Part shown: one piece after another, positions 33,201-41,642 of the stretch
Numbering within the stretch: position 1 is the first letter of the stretch
How the letters are laid out: each line of letters starts with the position of its first letter
Source of the DNA: Xiheicaenibacterium sp046351325
Lineage (GTDB): Bacteria; Myxococcota_A; Polyangia; Polyangiales; Polyangiaceae
Assembly: GCA_046351325.1 (NCBI GenBank)
Contig: JAXLYR010000006.1
Coordinates: 434,001 to 498,000, forward strand
Direction: 5' to 3'
Length of the DNA stretch: 64,000 nt
Translations under genes and position numbers: made by a program
The notes under the pieces: model-generated
What the model saw: the letters and a program-made list of their open reading frames with translations, nothing else
Database searches by the model: none
Told to the model about the DNA's origin: nothing

Positions 33201-33834
33201 TGAGGTCCGTACCCAACGACGCGAGGACCTGCGCCTTCGATTTCTTCGGGCCTCGCTTCGTGCGCGCCGGATCGATCGAGAGGTCGTCCCAGATGCCGCG
33301 GTCGTCGCGGTGCAGAGCATCGAGCGGGCTCTCGACCCGCGCGCTCAACGAGAAGAGCCGGAGCAGATCCTTCGGCGTCGCGCGCAGATCCTCGAGCGCG
33401 TCCTCGGCGCGATCGACCAACGAGCGGGCGAAAAACGCGCTCGCGAGCGCCGAGAGCGGCTCCGTGTCGTAGACCGGAAACCACGTGTCTTGCGCGAGCG
33501 GGTGATACGCGATGCGGACGCGGGTCTTCGCGTTGAAGCGACGCGTCTCGAGGACGAGGGGCAGCTCTCCGGTGAAGCGCACGCGCCCACCCGCGCCGCG
33601 GATCGCGCAGTCGACGCGCACGCGCACGAGCTCGAGCCCGCGCTTCGGCGCGAGGTAACCGAGGCGTTGCGCGGGCGACTCGCGGATCGCCTTCTTCAGA
33701 TCGCGGGTGACGAGCTCTTCGACCTTCGCGGCGGAGAGCGCGCTGTGCGACGTCGAGAAGGGACCGAGACCGACCGTCGTCCAAGCGAGATAGGGGCCTC
33801 GCCGACGCTGAAACACCGGAATCGAGAAGTCCAT
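30271..33834 (-). CDS. ClpB-like double-AAA+ protein B with release-factor-like C-terminus
   Basis: Protein of 1187 residues. N-domain 1-240. AAA1: Walker A GPAGVGKTT near 255, pore-loop equivalent GMSHLGEWEER, and IRDLH (328-332) in place of the IDELH Walker B. AAA2: GPTGTGKTELAK near 539, LLLDEIDKAHPSVH near 603 and MTSNIG near 645, all intact, then a normal lid (GGARSLKRF). After an acidic linker (880-905), residues 930-1090 resemble the PCRF and following domain of release factors, notably GVRDALAHEEGCHVWQPLAE compared with the family's G-Y-L-E-G-V-H-R region. There is no GGQ. It has no M-domain and no ClpP loop. A remodelling ATPase is likely; the substrate is unknown. Confidence 0.85.
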   Translation of the reverse strand: MDFSIPVFQRRRGPYLAWTTVGLGPFSTSHSALSAAKVEELVTRDLKKAIRESPAQRLGYLAPKRGLELVRVRVDCAIRGAGGRVRFTGELPLVLETRRFNAKTRVRIAYHPLAQDTWFPVYDTEPLSALASAFFARSLVDRAEDALEDLRATPKDLLRLFSLSARVESPLDALHRDDRGIWDDLSIDPARTKRGPKKSKAQVLASLGTDLTQALVAAPKNLGLPRSPHREQLQAVARSRMSAGGRAFAPVYVVGPAGVGKTTLLRRFVVELAESEGYGSHKNLDRITHVWELSGKRLIAGMSHLGEWEERVVDLLAEIRSKPVILLIRDLHRFGLLGRSRDSDRALANLFRGALARREIAVIGEGTSSDLARLESDAPSLADLFVRVPIQEPSPGEAFRMLLHEAREAEAQHKLRISPLALRALVELSGAFGAAASLPGRATRMLDHVVAHVLAEAGGPASRDVDVAEVVAALSSKLGVPRALLSRDAAIERDEVERRLAEQVLGQPEATRAAADLIVRIKAGLVDARRPYGVYLFTGPTGTGKTELAKCIAEYLFGSAGRLVRFDMSEFSGLDAAARLVGDRLEPEGLLTRAVRDKPLSVLLLDEIDKAHPSVHGLLLQLFEDARLTDAAGNTARFENTVIVMTSNIGARSRAPVGVVVSDTDDSVRRAAEHDVTRDVRQFFSPELYNRIDRVVPFRPLTAEVAVDVAEKELSKLETRRGLEARDVFVAASRSLVERVAREALAGRGGARSLKRFLEDRIVAKVAEIVASAPSASLRRLHLFDEPSTGELVVEDERLTEAPSLAWRSLVEDRLAHATPAEILADVAAERPRLVRLLKDARANLEVAALATGARFHAEALVDELVRVDEALADLSGRAHARPRDDDEDDDAAGDDADDEDFDARKREVVFMGRGHTYQRVTLRTRAPAAPLRTLGREDLLRLRGRIEHLARAVESATDATAHNVVLEIVRVAAPRTARFTDALESPTGTRRAALDDWLARSYLAIADELAGRAGAFDGATVARGGRAIALSSAEDLSRELTTMRADCIVLSLSAIGVRDALAHEEGCHVWQPLAESPEIVRVRVLPAGTAPLAAAKDYLARAAAFRRAMQLSSGLDAAARPSNPASLTPMVRRFRFEPPARPGALAPLEVEDYVLGLVREPPVREPVEALRALIWARLSREDEAAS

Positions 33835-33909
33835 GCGCCGCGGGCAGCTTACCCGCCCACGACGTCGCCGGCCGAAGAGCGAATCGATCGCTGCGTGTTA
33901 AACTGGGCC

Positions 33910-34227
33910 GTGACAACACGAAGTGCACCGCCCACCCTCAAGGAGCTGGTGGAGGCCGCGTCCAAGCCGGCCCCGTGTCCGCTCTGTCAGCGTGAGGGTC
34001 AGCGGCTCTCGGACCACCACCTCGTGCCGCGCTCACGGGGCGGCAAGGTGACGCAGGCGATCTGCGTCGACTGCCACCGCGCGATTCATGCGGTGTTCGA
34101 CAACAAAGAGCTCGAGAAGAGTTACAGCACTGTAGAGGCTCTGCTCGAGCACCCGGAGCTCGCGAAGATGATCCAGTTCATCGGCACCCAGGCCGGGCGC
34201 GTTCGCACGCGGCGGCCCGGCCGATGA
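33910..34227 (+). CDS. Small HNH-type zinc-binding protein
   Basis: Protein of 105 residues from a GTG at 33910. It has a CPLC pair, then LSDHHLVPRSRGGK (the HNH His pair), and ICVDCHRAIHAVF, which supplies the second Cys pair and the last His. This is a complete HNH/zinc fold. Such small stand-alone proteins may be nucleases or non-catalytic DNA-binding proteins. It lies divergently next to AAA+ protein B. No intron, intein or phage genes are nearby, so homing is not supported. A dispersed dyad (TTACA-GCAC-TGTAG at 34122) falls in the gene. Confidence 0.8.
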   Translation: MTTRSAPPTLKELVEAASKPAPCPLCQREGQRLSDHHLVPRSRGGKVTQAICVDCHRAIHAVFDNKELEKSYSTVEALLEHPELAKMIQFIGTQAGRVRTRRPGR

Positions 34228-34236
34228 CAGGCGCTC

Positions 34237-34686
34237 TCAGCCCTTGAAGCCGTAATAGCCAATCAGCCCCAGCACCGCGACCTGGAGCAGCAGCGCGAGG
34301 ACGAAGGACAGCGTCCGAAAGGGCTGAATCGCTCGCACGTAGCAGACGCTGTGCGCGATTCGCAGGGCCGCATAAGGGTAGAAGATCGCGGCGCCGATCG
34401 TCCCCGAGGCGCCCATCATCGTGAGGACGAGCGCCGTCGTCATGAAGACTGGCGTGTTCTCGAGGGCGTTGCGGTGGGCTCTCCGATAGCGAGCTGTCTT
34501 GTCGTTACCGGCCTCGAAGACGACCGTTGCCTTCTTGTTGAGCGCGACATCTTCGGGGTTGATGACCTCGGACGCCTGCCCTCGGGTGAGCGCCGTGGCG
34601 TTGGCGAGGCCGATCAGGTTGGCCCCCAAGACGAGGACGGTGACGACGTAGGGCTGCAGGGCGGGCAGGCTGGCGAGCGCGTTCAT
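34237..34686 (-). CDS. MAPEG-family membrane protein
   Basis: Protein of 149 residues from the ATG at 34686, preceded by GAGGAG. Four hydrophobic helices are visible. The MAPEG signature region is RYRRAHRNALENTPVFMTTALVL, with the Arg-x-x-x-Asn and Glu-Asn-x-Pro residues that bind glutathione in microsomal glutathione S-transferases. A role in glutathione- or lipid-peroxide-linked detoxification is likely by family, but the substrate is open. The upstream region is unusually AT-rich (34780-34815). Confidence 0.85.
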   Translation of the reverse strand: MNALASLPALQPYVVTVLVLGANLIGLANATALTRGQASEVINPEDVALNKKATVVFEAGNDKTARYRRAHRNALENTPVFMTTALVLTMMGASGTIGAAIFYPYAALRIAHSVCYVRAIQPFRTLSFVLALLLQVAVLGLIGYYGFKG

Positions 34687-34784
34687 AGTTCTCCTCGGTT
34701 CTGCGCGAGGACGAACGCGCCCGCTCGAGGTGGACATCTTTTTTTCGAGCATGCCCCACCGGTCGTCGTCGCGGGCCCTGCTGC

Positions 34785-34798
34785 GTACAGTTGTGTTA
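34785..34798. promoter_or_regulatory. Dispersed dyad in the AT-rich region upstream of the MAPEG gene
   Basis: GTACA-GTTG-TGTTA, followed at 34809-34815 by a perfect right arm TGTAAGC. The surrounding 35 bases (34784-34820) are far less GC-rich than the rest of the window. Confidence 0.45.
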
Positions 34799-34833
34799 CT
34801 TTATTGTATGTAAGCAATGCGTCGGGCGCGCCG

Positions 34834-35559
34834 TCAGCGGAGCACGCTCGCCCGCGCGACCCTGAACATGGGCAAGGACCCTGTCGTCAGACACTGCGCC
34901 CCAGGCTTGCATGACACCGTCCGCGGCTGCCCCCAAAGCTTCACCCGCACGCCCTCCCTCGGGCCGCCCGAGCCCACGAGCGACCAGGCCAAATCCGACT
35001 CGGTGACCAGGTATCGATCGACCTGATAAAAACCCTTCGACGGGGTCAGCGTCCCCTCGATCGTCGCCGCGTTCGCGAGAAGCTCCACGGTCTCGAGCTT
35101 CACCACCCGCCAAAACGACCCTCTCGAGCTCTGCTGCGCGACGGGCCCGCTGCTGCTGCCGAGCGAGAGCGGCGCTTCCACCCACTCGAGCTCGGCGACG
35201 ACCTTCACGATCGCACCCAAGAACCAGTCTGGATCGGTGGGCTTCCCGTCGACGCTGCTGTCCGCCAATCGCTTGGCGAACCGCTCGTCGAAGTCGACGC
35301 CGCGGACCTCATATCCACCTTTGATGGGCAGCACCATCCCGCTGAAGGCGACGCGGCCCTGCGTGAGCGGGGCGTCTTCGTCGAGGAGGTCGGGCGCTGG
35401 CGCCGAGCTCACCGCGCGCGGCGCCGAGCTCGCCGGCAGCGACGAGAGCACGACCTCCTGCGAGCTCGAGGTGCTCGGTTCCGGTGCGTTCGATGGATTC
35501 GAGGCGCACGCCGTCATCGTCGAAGCAAGAAGCGCGCAGCTGAGCGGACGCAATCCCAT
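34834..35559 (-). CDS. Lipoprotein of unknown function
   Basis: Protein of 241 residues. The signal MGLRPLSCALLASTMTAC ends in a lipobox and is followed by a Ser/Pro linker. Residues 80-241 include GRVAFSGMVLPIKGGYEVRGVDFDERF and VRVKLWGQPRTVSCKPGAQCLTTGSLPMFRVA, which look like two small beta-barrels of the OB kind. No family recognised. The preceding 200-base gap carries a dispersed dyad at 35639, about 80 bases before the ATG. Confidence 0.7.
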   Translation of the reverse strand: MGLRPLSCALLASTMTACASNPSNAPEPSTSSSQEVVLSSLPASSAPRAVSSAPAPDLLDEDAPLTQGRVAFSGMVLPIKGGYEVRGVDFDERFAKRLADSSVDGKPTDPDWFLGAIVKVVAELEWVEAPLSLGSSSGPVAQQSSRGSFWRVVKLETVELLANAATIEGTLTPSKGFYQVDRYLVTESDLAWSLVGSGGPREGVRVKLWGQPRTVSCKPGAQCLTTGSLPMFRVARASVLR

Positions 35560-35638
35560 GCTGCCTACGCTATAGCGCTGTCGGTCGCACCGATCGAGTT
35601 CGCCAACGCACCAATAGGCCCGATTGACGCCGATTGAT

Positions 35639-35654
35639 TTACAGCGCTGTCAGC
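35639..35654. promoter_or_regulatory. Dispersed dyad between the lipoprotein and acyltransferase genes
   Basis: TTACA-GCGC-TGTCA followed by GC; an exact match to the TKACA-N4-TGTMA core. It sits in the 203-base divergent gap 35560-35762, about 80 bases from one start and 110 from the other. Otherwise that gap shows only short repeats of CGATT and GCGTTGCG. Confidence 0.6.
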
Positions 35655-35762
35655 GTTGCGGGCGTTGCGCTGCATCGAGGCGCATCGCCGAGGCGACGTG
35701 GTTGATTCAGCGCGAGCGCTCGTCGTAGGATGCTTCGCGCGTGGAGAGCTGGTGAGCCCCCG

Positions 35763-36965
35763 ATGACCACAAAAGCAGCGGACACCGGCCCCGACCCGCT
35801 GCCGCGGCTCCAAGCGCTCGACGGCGTCCGCGGCCTCGCGATCTTGCTCGTGATGCTGCATCACTTCACGTGGCTACCCAAAGACTCGCTGGCCCACAAA
35901 GCCGTATTCGGCGTGCGGAAGCTGGGGTGGTCCGGGGTGGACTTGTTCTTCGTCCTCTCCGGATACCTGATTACGAGCATCCTCATCGAGTACCGCGGCG
36001 ACGCGAAGTACTACTCAATCTTCTACGCCCGGCGCGCGCTCCGCATCATCCCGCTCTATTATGTCGTCCTCGCGCTGAGCCTCTTCGTCCTACCGCTCGT
36101 CTTGGATGTCCCCGACCTCGGGGGCAACACGGTTTGGTGGTGGCTACACGCGTCGAATTGGTATCTCGCGTTCCACGGGATGTCCCATAAGACGCTGGAC
36201 GTTTGCTGGTCACTCTCGATCGAAGAGCAGTTCTATCTCGTATGGCCGCTCGTCGTCGGGCTCACGCCGCCGAGACTGCTCTCGCGTGTCGCGCTCGGGG
36301 TCTTCGCCGCTTCGAGCCTGCTCTTGCTCGTCATGTCGGGCGCGGGCGCGCCCTGGTCGATGGTGTACACGCTCACGCCTTGTCGGCTCGGCGGGCTCGC
36401 GCTCGGTGGGTTCTTGGCGACCATCCCGCAAACCAAGCTCCGCTCGTCGGGGAAGGTCGCGCTCGTCACAGGGGCGATCGGCGCGGTCGGCAGCCTCGGG
36501 GTCGTGGTCGTCACCAAGTCCAGCCACATGGATGGGCGCTTCGGTGCGGGCGTCGGGTGGACCGCGCTCGCTGTGATGTGGGCCTCGCTGGTCGTGCTCT
36601 CGATGTCGGTTCGCCCGGTGAACCGCGCCTTCTCCCTTCGGCCGCTCACGTTTCTCGGCAAGTACAGCTATTGTCTCTACCTCGTGCACATGCCGGTGAA
36701 CTTCCTCGTGCGAGACACCCTGTTCGGTCCGACGAAGTGGCCCCGGATCTTCGGCAATTTGCTCGTTGCCCAGCTGCTGTTCGACGCGCTCGCGATGGGC
36801 ATATCCATCCTCGTCGCGCTGATGTCGTGGCGCCTCCTCGAGGAGCCCATCCTCCGCCTGAAGAAGCACTTCCTCTACGCGGCGATGCAGCGCACTCCCG
36901 ACCGAGCGAAGCTCGTCGCGGTGACCACCGGAGGGGACGCGGCATCACCGTCTCGCCCTGTTTGA
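35763..36965 (+). CDS. Acyltransferase-3 (OafA/YrhL) membrane protein
   Basis: Protein of 400 residues from the ATG at 35763. About ten membrane helices. The acyltransferase-3 signatures are LDGVRGLAILLVMLHHF, with the catalytic His, and VDLFFVLSGYLITSILI, plus the YARRALRIIPLYYV loop. It lacks a C-terminal SGNH domain. Such enzymes O-acylate surface sugars. It heads a run of polysaccharide genes, separated from the next by a 189-base gap (36966-37154) that contains GACCATCGTTGGTC, able to pair, and a T-run further downstream, weak evidence for a terminator. Confidence 0.9.
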   Translation: MTTKAADTGPDPLPRLQALDGVRGLAILLVMLHHFTWLPKDSLAHKAVFGVRKLGWSGVDLFFVLSGYLITSILIEYRGDAKYYSIFYARRALRIIPLYYVVLALSLFVLPLVLDVPDLGGNTVWWWLHASNWYLAFHGMSHKTLDVCWSLSIEEQFYLVWPLVVGLTPPRLLSRVALGVFAASSLLLLVMSGAGAPWSMVYTLTPCRLGGLALGGFLATIPQTKLRSSGKVALVTGAIGAVGSLGVVVVTKSSHMDGRFGAGVGWTALAVMWASLVVLSMSVRPVNRAFSLRPLTFLGKYSYCLYLVHMPVNFLVRDTLFGPTKWPRIFGNLLVAQLLFDALAMGISILVALMSWRLLEEPILRLKKHFLYAAMQRTPDRAKLVAVTTGGDAASPSRPV

Positions 36966-37154
36966 CCATCGTTGGTCCCGACCACGCTCGGAGCTCGGAA
37001 CTTTTTTTGAAGATTCCAACGGCGTTCGCAACTCACTGCATACGGTCGGGACGCCGCGACATTCGCCACCAACACCTCACCACCTTACAACCGCGCACAC
37101 TGACCCGGTTCGCGCCGGGGGCGGCATCCGAACCACCGAATTGAAGGAGCAGTC

Positions 37155-37976
37155 ATGAGTTCGTCGTCTCGAGGCCCTGTGCTCTCCGTTGTCATGCCGG
37201 CGTACAACGAACGCGCCACAATCGAACGGATCGTCGAGACCGTCCTCGCCGCGCCCGCCCCGCCGCTCGAGCTCATCATCGTCGACGACTGCTCGAAGGA
37301 CGGGACGCGCGAGATCCTCGCCAAGATGACCGACAGCCGCATCCGGGTTCTCTTTCACGAGAAGAACCAGGGCAAGGGCGCAGCGCTGCGCACCGGCTTC
37401 GCCGCGGCGCGCGGGGCCATCGTGCTCGTCCAGGACGCGGACCTCGAGTACGACCCGAGCGACTATCCCCAGCTCTTGCAACCGATCCTCGACGGCTTGG
37501 CCGACGTAGTGATCGGCAGTCGCTTTCAGGGCGGCCCGCACCGCGTGCTCTATTTCTGGCACTCCACCGCCAACAGCATCCTGACGTTGCTCTCCAACAT
37601 GGTGACGGACCTCAACCTCACCGACATGGAGAATTGCTACAAAGTCTTCCGCCGTGAGGTCCTCGAGCACATCGAGGTCAAAGAGAACCGCTTCGGCATC
37701 GAGCCCGAGATCGTCGCCAAGATCGCCAGTCTGGGTGTCCGCATTTGGGAGGTCCCGGTTCGCTACAACGGGCGCACCTACGCCGAGGGCAAGAAGATTG
37801 GTCTCAAGGACGCGTTCCGTGCAGTCCATTGCATTGTTCGCTATGGGGTCCCGGGGCGATTGAGCCGCAACAAACACGGTATGGCGCTCGCCCCGCTCGA
37901 CGTGGACAAGCGCGCTGAGCCCGCGGACGGACGCTCCAATTCACACGGCGTAAAGCCGCAAGCCCGTCCGGTCTAG
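37155..37976 (+). CDS. GT2 glycosyltransferase (polyprenyl-phosphate sugar transferase type)
   Basis: Protein of 273 residues; AAGGAG precedes the ATG at a good distance. It has a GT-A fold with SVVMPAYNERATIE, IIVDDCSKDGT, NQGKGAALRTGF and the DxD-type QDADLEYDP, followed by IGSRF and ENRFGIEPEIVAKI. This is the dolichyl-phosphate mannosyltransferase/DPM1-like branch, without the C-terminal membrane helices of GtrB. It probably charges a lipid carrier with a hexose for the adjacent glycan pathway. Confidence 0.88.
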   Translation: MSSSSRGPVLSVVMPAYNERATIERIVETVLAAPAPPLELIIVDDCSKDGTREILAKMTDSRIRVLFHEKNQGKGAALRTGFAAARGAIVLVQDADLEYDPSDYPQLLQPILDGLADVVIGSRFQGGPHRVLYFWHSTANSILTLLSNMVTDLNLTDMENCYKVFRREVLEHIEVKENRFGIEPEIVAKIASLGVRIWEVPVRYNGRTYAEGKKIGLKDAFRAVHCIVRYGVPGRLSRNKHGMALAPLDVDKRAEPADGRSNSHGVKPQARPV

Positions 37977-37992
37977 CACTGCAATTGGAGCC

Positions 37993-39018
37993 GTGAGCGT
38001 GACGTCCGAGCCCAACGCCGAGGCCCCCGAGGCCCCCAATCGCAAGAGTGGTCGCGTTTGGCTGCTGCGCGGCGCCCGTATCGCCGTATCGGCGGCCGCG
38101 CTCGTGTACGTCGCTCGCCTCGTGTCGTTCGAGGCTCTGCGTGGGGCCCTCGCGCGCGTGAGCCTCTGGCCGTTCCTCGCGGCCTTCTTGATCACACTGT
38201 CCAATACGTTCATCGCGACGGTGCGATGGCAGACCCTCTTGCGCGCGTACGGTGCAGAGCGCGTCCCGTCGCTGACGTGGCTCTGGCGCGAGTATTTGAT
38301 CGGTACTTTCTACAGCACCTATCTGCCGGGGGGGGTCGGTGGAGACATCGTCCGAGGGGTCGCGTCCCGCACTGCCTTCGGGGAGAAGGGCGCGACCGCG
38401 TCGCTCGCCGTCGTGCTCGTCGACCGCGTCTTGGGGCTCAGCGGCCTCCTCGTGATCGCCTGCGCGGCGTTCATCCTCTTCCCGCTCGCCTCGGTGAAGG
38501 GCGTGTTCCTTTGGACGACGATTGGCTTGTCCGGCGCGGTCGTCGCGGTCCTCTCCATTGCATCTGCCAAGCGCCTCGCGCGCTGGCTACCCGCGTCTCT
38601 CGCGGCGCGGGCGCGAGCGCTGCCCGAGCTGCGCTCACCTGGCGCGTTCGGGATGGGTTTGGTCCTGTCTCTCGTGACCCAGTCGCTCGTCGCGCTCACC
38701 GGCCACGTCCTCATCGCGCCCCTCGCAGCGGCCCATCTCTCTCAGTCTTTTGTCATTGTCCCGCTCGCGAACGCAGCGATGTATTTGCCTATCACCATCG
38801 CGGGTGCGGGCGCTCGTGAGGCCGCGTTCATTGCGCTCTATCGCGGCGCCTCGGTGTCCGACGCCGACGCGATGACCGCGTCGCTCTGCATCTTGAGCTG
38901 TCACATGTTGGTCGCGGCGTTCGGCGGGTTGCTCCAATTCGGGGCTCGCAGCGCGTGGGCGCGTGAGTCGGCGGCCCCACACCCGAGCTCACAGCAGGCG
39001 GGCGCTCTTCGGGGATGA
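37993..39018 (+). CDS. Lysylphosphatidylglycerol-synthase-type (AglD-like) flippase membrane protein
   Basis: Protein of 341 residues from a GTG at 37993. About eight hydrophobic helices; characteristic phrases include RWQTLLRAYGAERVPSLTWLW, YLPGGVGGDIVRGV and the late AGAGAREAAFIALY. It belongs to the UPF0104/LPG-synthase membrane domain family, often paired with DPM1-like GT2 genes as a lipid-linked sugar flippase or transferase partner. The 16-base gap to the GT2 gene supports a joint role. Confidence 0.85.
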   Translation: MSVTSEPNAEAPEAPNRKSGRVWLLRGARIAVSAAALVYVARLVSFEALRGALARVSLWPFLAAFLITLSNTFIATVRWQTLLRAYGAERVPSLTWLWREYLIGTFYSTYLPGGVGGDIVRGVASRTAFGEKGATASLAVVLVDRVLGLSGLLVIACAAFILFPLASVKGVFLWTTIGLSGAVVAVLSIASAKRLARWLPASLAARARALPELRSPGAFGMGLVLSLVTQSLVALTGHVLIAPLAAAHLSQSFVIVPLANAAMYLPITIAGAGAREAAFIALYRGASVSDADAMTASLCILSCHMLVAAFGGLLQFGARSAWARESAAPHPSSQQAGALRG

Positions 39019-39057
39019 CGTTGATCACCAGGGCCGCAGCGCGCTACTAAGGCTTTG

Positions 39058-40374
39058 GTGACGGTGAGCACGACCAAGACGAATTGGGGGGAGCGCGCAG
39101 CAGACAAATCGACAGCCGCGGCGCTCGCATATCGGGCTGCATTCGCGCTGTTTCTAGTCGGCGTGGCGATCGTGCCGTTCATGCGGCCGTTCAACGTCAA
39201 GCTCCTCGGCTCGGTCACCCAGATCGCGGATCTGGTCTTCGCATTGACGGGCCTCGTCTGGGCCGGCTCGGTTGTCCTTTCGCGAGGTCAGGTGTTGCGC
39301 CGTGGGCGCTTCTACCTCTTCATCGGCGCCTACCTCGCCGCGATGGCCGTGACGACCGTCGTCGCCCCTCACAAGAGCTTGAGTCGCATCGTCATCCAGC
39401 TCTACCTCGTGGGGCTCTCCGTATTGTCTTACAATCTTGTCCGCACGCCGGCGAGCCTGCGCAGGACCTCGCTCGTGTGGGTCGGCTCCGCCGTCTTTAC
39501 CGCAGTTCTCATTCTGCTGAGCGCGGTGTTGTTCTATCTCGTCGGCTTGAAAGACCCGAAGGTCAATCCGGTCCTGTGGACCGCGGGCAGCTTACCAGTC
39601 GGTAACTATCCTCGTGTTCGCGGCTTCTTCGAGAACGGCAACATGACGGGCAACTACCTGGCCCTCAGCAGCTGCCTCTCCGTCGGGCTCGCGGCGGTCG
39701 ATCCCAAGCTGCGTCGGGCGGGCCTCATCGCCGCCGCCACGATGTCCGCTGCGGCGCTCTTCACGCTGTCCACGGCGCTCGGTGGGCTCGCCCTCGCTAT
39801 CGGCATATTCGCGTGGGTCTATCAGAACGACACCAAGCGCTGGGGTGGGCTGCGCGCGCTGTTTCCATTCGCCGTGCTAGGCGCCATTGGGCTCATGATC
39901 TTCACTGCGGGCTACCCCAAGCGCACCGACGCTGGCGTAGTGCTCGCGGCGTCGCCTCGCTGGCTCACGTGGAACTCTTCGTGGCACAGCTTCTTGAAGC
40001 ATCCGCTCTTCGGCAACGGGCTCGGGGTGCCGCTCGCTGACATCTATTACGACGCTCCGCGCGGGGTGCACGAGCACTTGACGGACCCGCACAATGCCTG
40101 GCTCAGCGTGGGTGGGCAGCTCGGCTTGCTCGGGTTGGCCGCGTTCATCGCGCTGCTCGGCTGGCTCGCGCGCGGGCTGCGACGACTGTCCTTCACCTCG
40201 AGCGATCAAGCAGCTCCGCTCCGCACGGTCCTCTTGGGCGGGCTGGTGATCGTCGTCTATCAGGCCTTCTCGTGCTCCCTCGAGGACATGCGTCACGTCT
40301 GGCTGCTCTTCGGTCTCATGGCTGGCGTGATCGAAGAGGAGTCGCGTGAGGTGGTCGCGCAGCTCGAGTCCTGA
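39058..40374 (+). CDS. O-antigen ligase-like membrane protein
   Basis: Protein of 438 residues from the GTG at 39058; a TTG at 39055 would add one residue. Ten or more helices, and in the large periplasmic loop the Wzy/WaaL signature NSWHSFLKHPLFGNGLGVP...HEHLTDPHNAWLSVGGQLG, with the conserved His. It either joins O-antigen to a lipid core (WaaL) or polymerises glycan units. It ends the cluster 35763-40374. A copy of the dispersed dyad (TTACA-ATCT-TGTCC) lies at 39429. Confidence 0.85.
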   Translation: MTVSTTKTNWGERAADKSTAAALAYRAAFALFLVGVAIVPFMRPFNVKLLGSVTQIADLVFALTGLVWAGSVVLSRGQVLRRGRFYLFIGAYLAAMAVTTVVAPHKSLSRIVIQLYLVGLSVLSYNLVRTPASLRRTSLVWVGSAVFTAVLILLSAVLFYLVGLKDPKVNPVLWTAGSLPVGNYPRVRGFFENGNMTGNYLALSSCLSVGLAAVDPKLRRAGLIAAATMSAAALFTLSTALGGLALAIGIFAWVYQNDTKRWGGLRALFPFAVLGAIGLMIFTAGYPKRTDAGVVLAASPRWLTWNSSWHSFLKHPLFGNGLGVPLADIYYDAPRGVHEHLTDPHNAWLSVGGQLGLLGLAAFIALLGWLARGLRRLSFTSSDQAAPLRTVLLGGLVIVVYQAFSCSLEDMRHVWLLFGLMAGVIEEESREVVAQLES

Positions 40375-40389
40375 CCGATTGTTGGCAGG

Positions 40390-41580
40390 CTAGTTCGCCT
40401 TCGAACTGTCCGTACAACCCGAGAGCTCGTCCTTCAGCACTGCGAGCTTCGCGCCCCTCGCGACCTGGAGCATCTGCGTCTCTCGGGCGCCGCTGTCGTC
40501 GTCTTTATCCAGGTAGCGCGGGTGTCTGAGCACCAATCGTCGGTGCCCCTCGTCGATCCACTCGCCCGTCGTAAACACCGTATTCGACCGGATGACGCCG
40601 ACCTCGAGTCGCGCGCCGTCCACGAGGGCGAGCACACGAACGTCGTGGTCGCAGCGCGTGCCCGGGAGCTCGGGCGCCAGGGGTTTGACGAGCCGGGCCA
40701 CGTTCCCCGAGCCGATGCCGTAGCCCACCTTCAACGTCGTTACTGCGTCCTTCGCCACCCAGCCGAAGACGCGGTCAGCCCCCAAGGCGAAGAGCACGAG
40801 CCTGCGACCCCCATCACTCTGGTAGGCGTCGACGTGGAGATCGTCGGTCTCGAGCGTCGCGACGGACTGTCCCTTTGACGACGTAAAAAGATCGATCGGG
40901 CCGTTCTTCAGCGTCGCCACCTCGCCGTCGCCCTTCACGCCCGCGAGGCGTCGAAAGCCGTCGAAGTCGAACGGCGGGCGCGACCAGGCCACGTCGGCGC
41001 ACGCGAGGTCGCCCTCGATGGGCTTCTTCGGTTTGAACCAGCTCGGCGCTTCTGCCGACACGAGGACCTTGTCGTCGCGCCCCTCCGCGAGGCGCACCTC
41101 GACGGGGACGTAATAGGCATTCAGCGCGACAGGCTTGGCCGGGAAGATGCGCGGCGGACCCGAGAGAAAACCCCGAAAGACGATTCCGGAATAGGGCAGC
41201 TCGATGAGGACTGCCGGGTTGGCAGTGTGCGCGATCGTCGCCCGCATATCGGAGTTGGGCGCGGTCAATCGATCGCCGACGGCCTCGACGAAGCAGTGCT
41301 CGCCGCGCTCGTCGCAGAGCTGCGGGATGCGTGAGCCCTCTTGAACGGCGAGCTGCACGTCCCACGCTGCGATCGAGCAGCTAGCCTTCGTGAGCTCGAG
41401 CTTCGCGATGGGTGCGGTCGAGGCCGGGGCGAGCGGCGCTGCGCTCACGGTCGCGACGACCGACGCGCTACTCGACGGACTCGTCGCGCTCGCTTCGGCG
41501 TTGTGAGCGTCGTGCTCGGTGGTCTGTGAGCCACACCCGGTGAACAAGAGGGCGACCAAGAATGAAGCTGACCTCACCAT
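40390..41580 (-). CDS. Lipoprotein of unknown function
   Basis: Protein of 396 residues from the ATG at 41580 (another start at 41589 adds three). The signal ends in LLFTGC and is followed by a Ser/Ala/Thr linker. The mature part contains two halves with paired Cys residues (SCSIAAWDV, LCDERGEHCFVEA, LSGCTDSS) and beta-rich segments such as GDGEVATLKNGPIDLF, suggesting SH3-like domains. No family recognised. It diverges from the second propeller pair and ends 16 bases after the O-antigen ligase. Confidence 0.7.
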   Translation of the reverse strand: MVRSASFLVALLFTGCGSQTTEHDAHNAEASATSPSSSASVVATVSAAPLAPASTAPIAKLELTKASCSIAAWDVQLAVQEGSRIPQLCDERGEHCFVEAVGDRLTAPNSDMRATIAHTANPAVLIELPYSGIVFRGFLSGPPRIFPAKPVALNAYYVPVEVRLAEGRDDKVLVSAEAPSWFKPKKPIEGDLACADVAWSRPPFDFDGFRRLAGVKGDGEVATLKNGPIDLFTSSKGQSVATLETDDLHVDAYQSDGGRRLVLFALGADRVFGWVAKDAVTTLKVGYGIGSGNVARLVKPLAPELPGTRCDHDVRVLALVDGARLEVGVIRSNTVFTTGEWIDEGHRRLVLRHPRYLDKDDDSGARETQMLQVARGAKLAVLKDELSGCTDSSKAN

Positions 41581-41642
41581 TCGGCGCATCCTACGCCATC
41601 ACGCGCGTTGAGAGCGGCGAGCCAACTCGGTATGGGACTTTC

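Noticed and set aside
33910..34227. Homing endonuclease or phage HNH gene
   Set aside because: No intron, intein, integrase or phage genes nearby, and composition matches the surroundings.
36966..37010. Rho-independent terminator after the acyltransferase gene
   Set aside because: A 5-bp stem (GACCA/TGGTC) exists, but the T-run lies about 30 bases further on, so the structure is not a canonical terminator.
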